64,000 nucleotides of DNA from Paracoccus sanguinis. GTDB lineage: Bacteria > Pseudomonadota > Alphaproteobacteria > Rhodobacterales > Rhodobacteraceae. This document shows, piece by piece, positions 62,767-64,000 of the stretch. The position numbers and the translations under genes were made by a program. The notes under the pieces are model-generated. The model did no database searches. It saw only the letters and a list, made by a program, of their open reading frames with translations, and was not told the origin of the DNA. How positions within the stretch are numbered: position 1 is the stretch's first letter; each line of letters opens with the position of its first letter. The stretch spans positions 496,001 to 560,000 of the forward strand of contig NZ_FNNA01000002.1 in the NCBI RefSeq assembly GCF_900106665.1, written 5' to 3'.

Positions 62767-63704
62767 CGTCTCGCCCCCCCGACGGCCCCCCGCCGACCGA
62801 GCGCCCGCCCGGCGGCGCTCAGGCGCCCGGCGCCCCGTCCCGGCCCGATCCGGCCGAGGCGGTGATGCGCGAGGGGCCGGGGGCGCCGGTCGCGGCCCCG
62901 GCCGAGCCGCCCGACCTTGCCGACTGCGCCCCCTCGGCCGCGCTGCCGCCCGATGAGCCGGCGCACCCGCCGCCGGCGGACGGCGCGGCCCACCCGCTCG
63001 ACCAGGACCTGCCCGCGGCGTCGCCGGCGGTGGCCGTCGCCCCGCCGCTCGCCACTCGGCTCACCGAGTTCGACTCGGCCCAACTCGGCGCCATCGCGCA
63101 TCTCTACCGCGGCGAGGTCTATCGCTCGACGGTCTGGCGCACCCGCCTCGACAACACGACGAACTGGTCGATCGTGATGATGGGCGTGGCGCTGACCTCG
63201 ACCTTCTCGAGCCCGTCGGCCTCGGCCCTGCCGCTGCTGGTGGTGGGGATGCTGCTGCTGGTGTTCCTCGTCTTCGAGGCGCGCCGCTACCGCTATTTCA
63301 ACGTCTGGCGGGCGCGGGCGCGCTGGATCGAGAAGCACCTCTATGCGCCGATGCTGCGCGGCGATCATGTCGACCCCGGCTGGCGCGACGTGCTGGCCGC
63401 GGATTACGAGGAGCCGGTCCACCACATCAGCATGGCGCAGGCGCTGGGGCGGCGGCTCAGGCGCAACTTCATCTGGATCCTCGCCATCCAGTCCACCGCC
63501 TACTGGGGCAAGATCGCCATCCACCCGTTCCCGGCGCAGGACATCCACGACCTGATCGGACGGGCGGCGATCGGGCCGATCCCCGGCGTGGCCGTGCTGA
63601 TCGCCGGGCTGCTCTACAACGGGATGTGGGTGGCGGTCGCGATCTGGTCCTGGCGCGTGGACCACGCGAAGTGGGGCCCGGACGGCAGCCGCGGGATGGG
63701 CTGA
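62763..63704 (+). CDS. DUF2270 membrane protein
   Basis: 313 residues. A Pro/Ala-rich N-terminus of about 100 residues is followed by the DUF2270 domain: FDSAQLGAIAHLYRGEVYRS, NWSIVMMGVALTSTFSSPS, LVVGMLLLVFLVFEARRYR, RRNFIWILAIQSTAYWGK, and a final helix VAVLIAGLLYNGMWVAVAIWSW. About four helices. Function unknown. It overlaps the EEP gene by four bases. Confidence 0.9.
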   Translation: MTSRPPDGPPPTERPPGGAQAPGAPSRPDPAEAVMREGPGAPVAAPAEPPDLADCAPSAALPPDEPAHPPPADGAAHPLDQDLPAASPAVAVAPPLATRLTEFDSAQLGAIAHLYRGEVYRSTVWRTRLDNTTNWSIVMMGVALTSTFSSPSASALPLLVVGMLLLVFLVFEARRYRYFNVWRARARWIEKHLYAPMLRGDHVDPGWRDVLAADYEEPVHHISMAQALGRRLRRNFIWILAIQSTAYWGKIAIHPFPAQDIHDLIGRAAIGPIPGVAVLIAGLLYNGMWVAVAIWSWRVDHAKWGPDGSRGMG

Positions 63705-63727
63705 GCGGCCTAGCCGCGGCCTCGGGC

Positions 63728-64000
63728 CTACTGGCTCGCCGCCGCCCCGCCCGCGCCCATGCCCTTGAGCCGCGCGACCAGCGGCGCGGCGGTCGGGCCG
63801 ATCCGGTCGCAGGCTTGCGGGTCGTCCAGCAGCTTGAACGCCGGGCCGTAGACCTGCTTGTCATAGGCCGCCGCATCCAGCCCGAGCTGCGCGGCCAACT
63901 GGTCGCCGGTCCCGGTGATCAGCGTCCAGTCCTCGTCGTCGAGCGCATAGGCCGGGCAGTTCGAGGTGATGACGTTCACCTGCGCCAGCTCGGACATCAG
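63728..64000 (-). CDS. Hypothetical protein (5' end beyond the window)
   Basis: At least 89 residues. The visible part starts MSELAQVNVITSNCPAYALDD, but the frame is open to the window edge and a signal peptide is likely upstream. Cysteines in SNCPAY and QACDRIG may pair. I do not recognise the family. Convergent with the DUF2270 gene (23 bases). Confidence 0.65.
   Translation of the reverse strand: MMSELAQVNVITSNCPAYALDDEDWTLITGTGDQLAAQLGLDAAAYDKQVYGPAFKLLDDPQACDRIGPTAAPLVARLKGMGAGGAAASQ

Overview
The window is a stretch of a very GC-rich (roughly 70%) alphaproteobacterial chromosome, almost certainly from the Rhodobacterales (Paracoccaceae). The evidence is the dusB(nifR3)-ntrB-ntrC-ntrY-ntrX block, an NtrC that lacks the GAFTGA loop (a known Rhodobacter feature), the trkA-trkH-hfq-hflX block, and many lineage-typical small lipoproteins and membrane proteins. 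Genes are tightly packed, with frequent ATGA, GTGA and TGATG overlaps. No prophage, insertion sequence, CRISPR array or rRNA operon is visible. There is one tRNA (Gly, GCC).

Layout. 1-5106: potassium uptake (trkA, cut by the window edge, and trkH), a VOC protein, hfq and hflX. 5263-12806 (minus): ntrX, ntrY, ntrC, ntrB, dusB, the nitrogen-sensing block, here convergent with hflX. 13153-18729: sdaA, a lipoprotein, and a YjbH/YjbF exopolysaccharide-type pair facing a tiny exported acidic protein. 19101-27449: RluB with huge low-complexity extensions, tadA, pyruvate carboxylase, a DUF5671 pair, and tRNA-Gly with its own promoter and terminator. 27499-40559 (minus): one long run of 14 overlapping or closely spaced genes that looks like an aerobic 2-aminobenzoate (anthranilate) catabolic operon using the 2-aminobenzoyl-CoA route. 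It holds the bifunctional monooxygenase/reductase, SDR, MarR regulator, enoyl-CoA hydratase, acyl-CoA dehydrogenase, cupin, thioesterase, RidA, CoA ligase, and a complete branched-chain-type ABC importer. The CoA ligase carries an in-frame amber codon. 41287-46929: LOG protein, dapD, small membrane proteins, MltB, a YbaK deacylase, and a DUF421 protein. 47003-53377: an FAD oxidoreductase, then gpmI-envC-ctpA-rppH (minus). 53659-64000: dut with a membrane-anchored E1-like protein, lipoprotein, SH3 protein, hydroxyacid dehydrogenase, rlmH, rsfS (apparent CTG start), leuC, leuD, an EEP-fold protein, DUF2270, and a gene cut by the right edge.

The most unusual sequence-level signal is a dispersed intergenic element. 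It is a GC-rich stem-loop followed closely (within about 25 bases) by a near-invariant core like GATATTTGGGCAAGAAAGAA. I find six good copies and two degenerate ones, mostly just 3' of genes and in the same orientation as the gene; the stem alone also occurs inside one coding sequence. Other points are the AT-rich direct-repeat operator and adjacent G-quadruplex-like tract upstream of the aminobenzoate operon, an unexplained 440-base segment beside it, and an 8-bp inverted repeat in the dusB/sdaA divergent promoter region.

All calls come from reading the sequence and remembered family knowledge. No database search was run.
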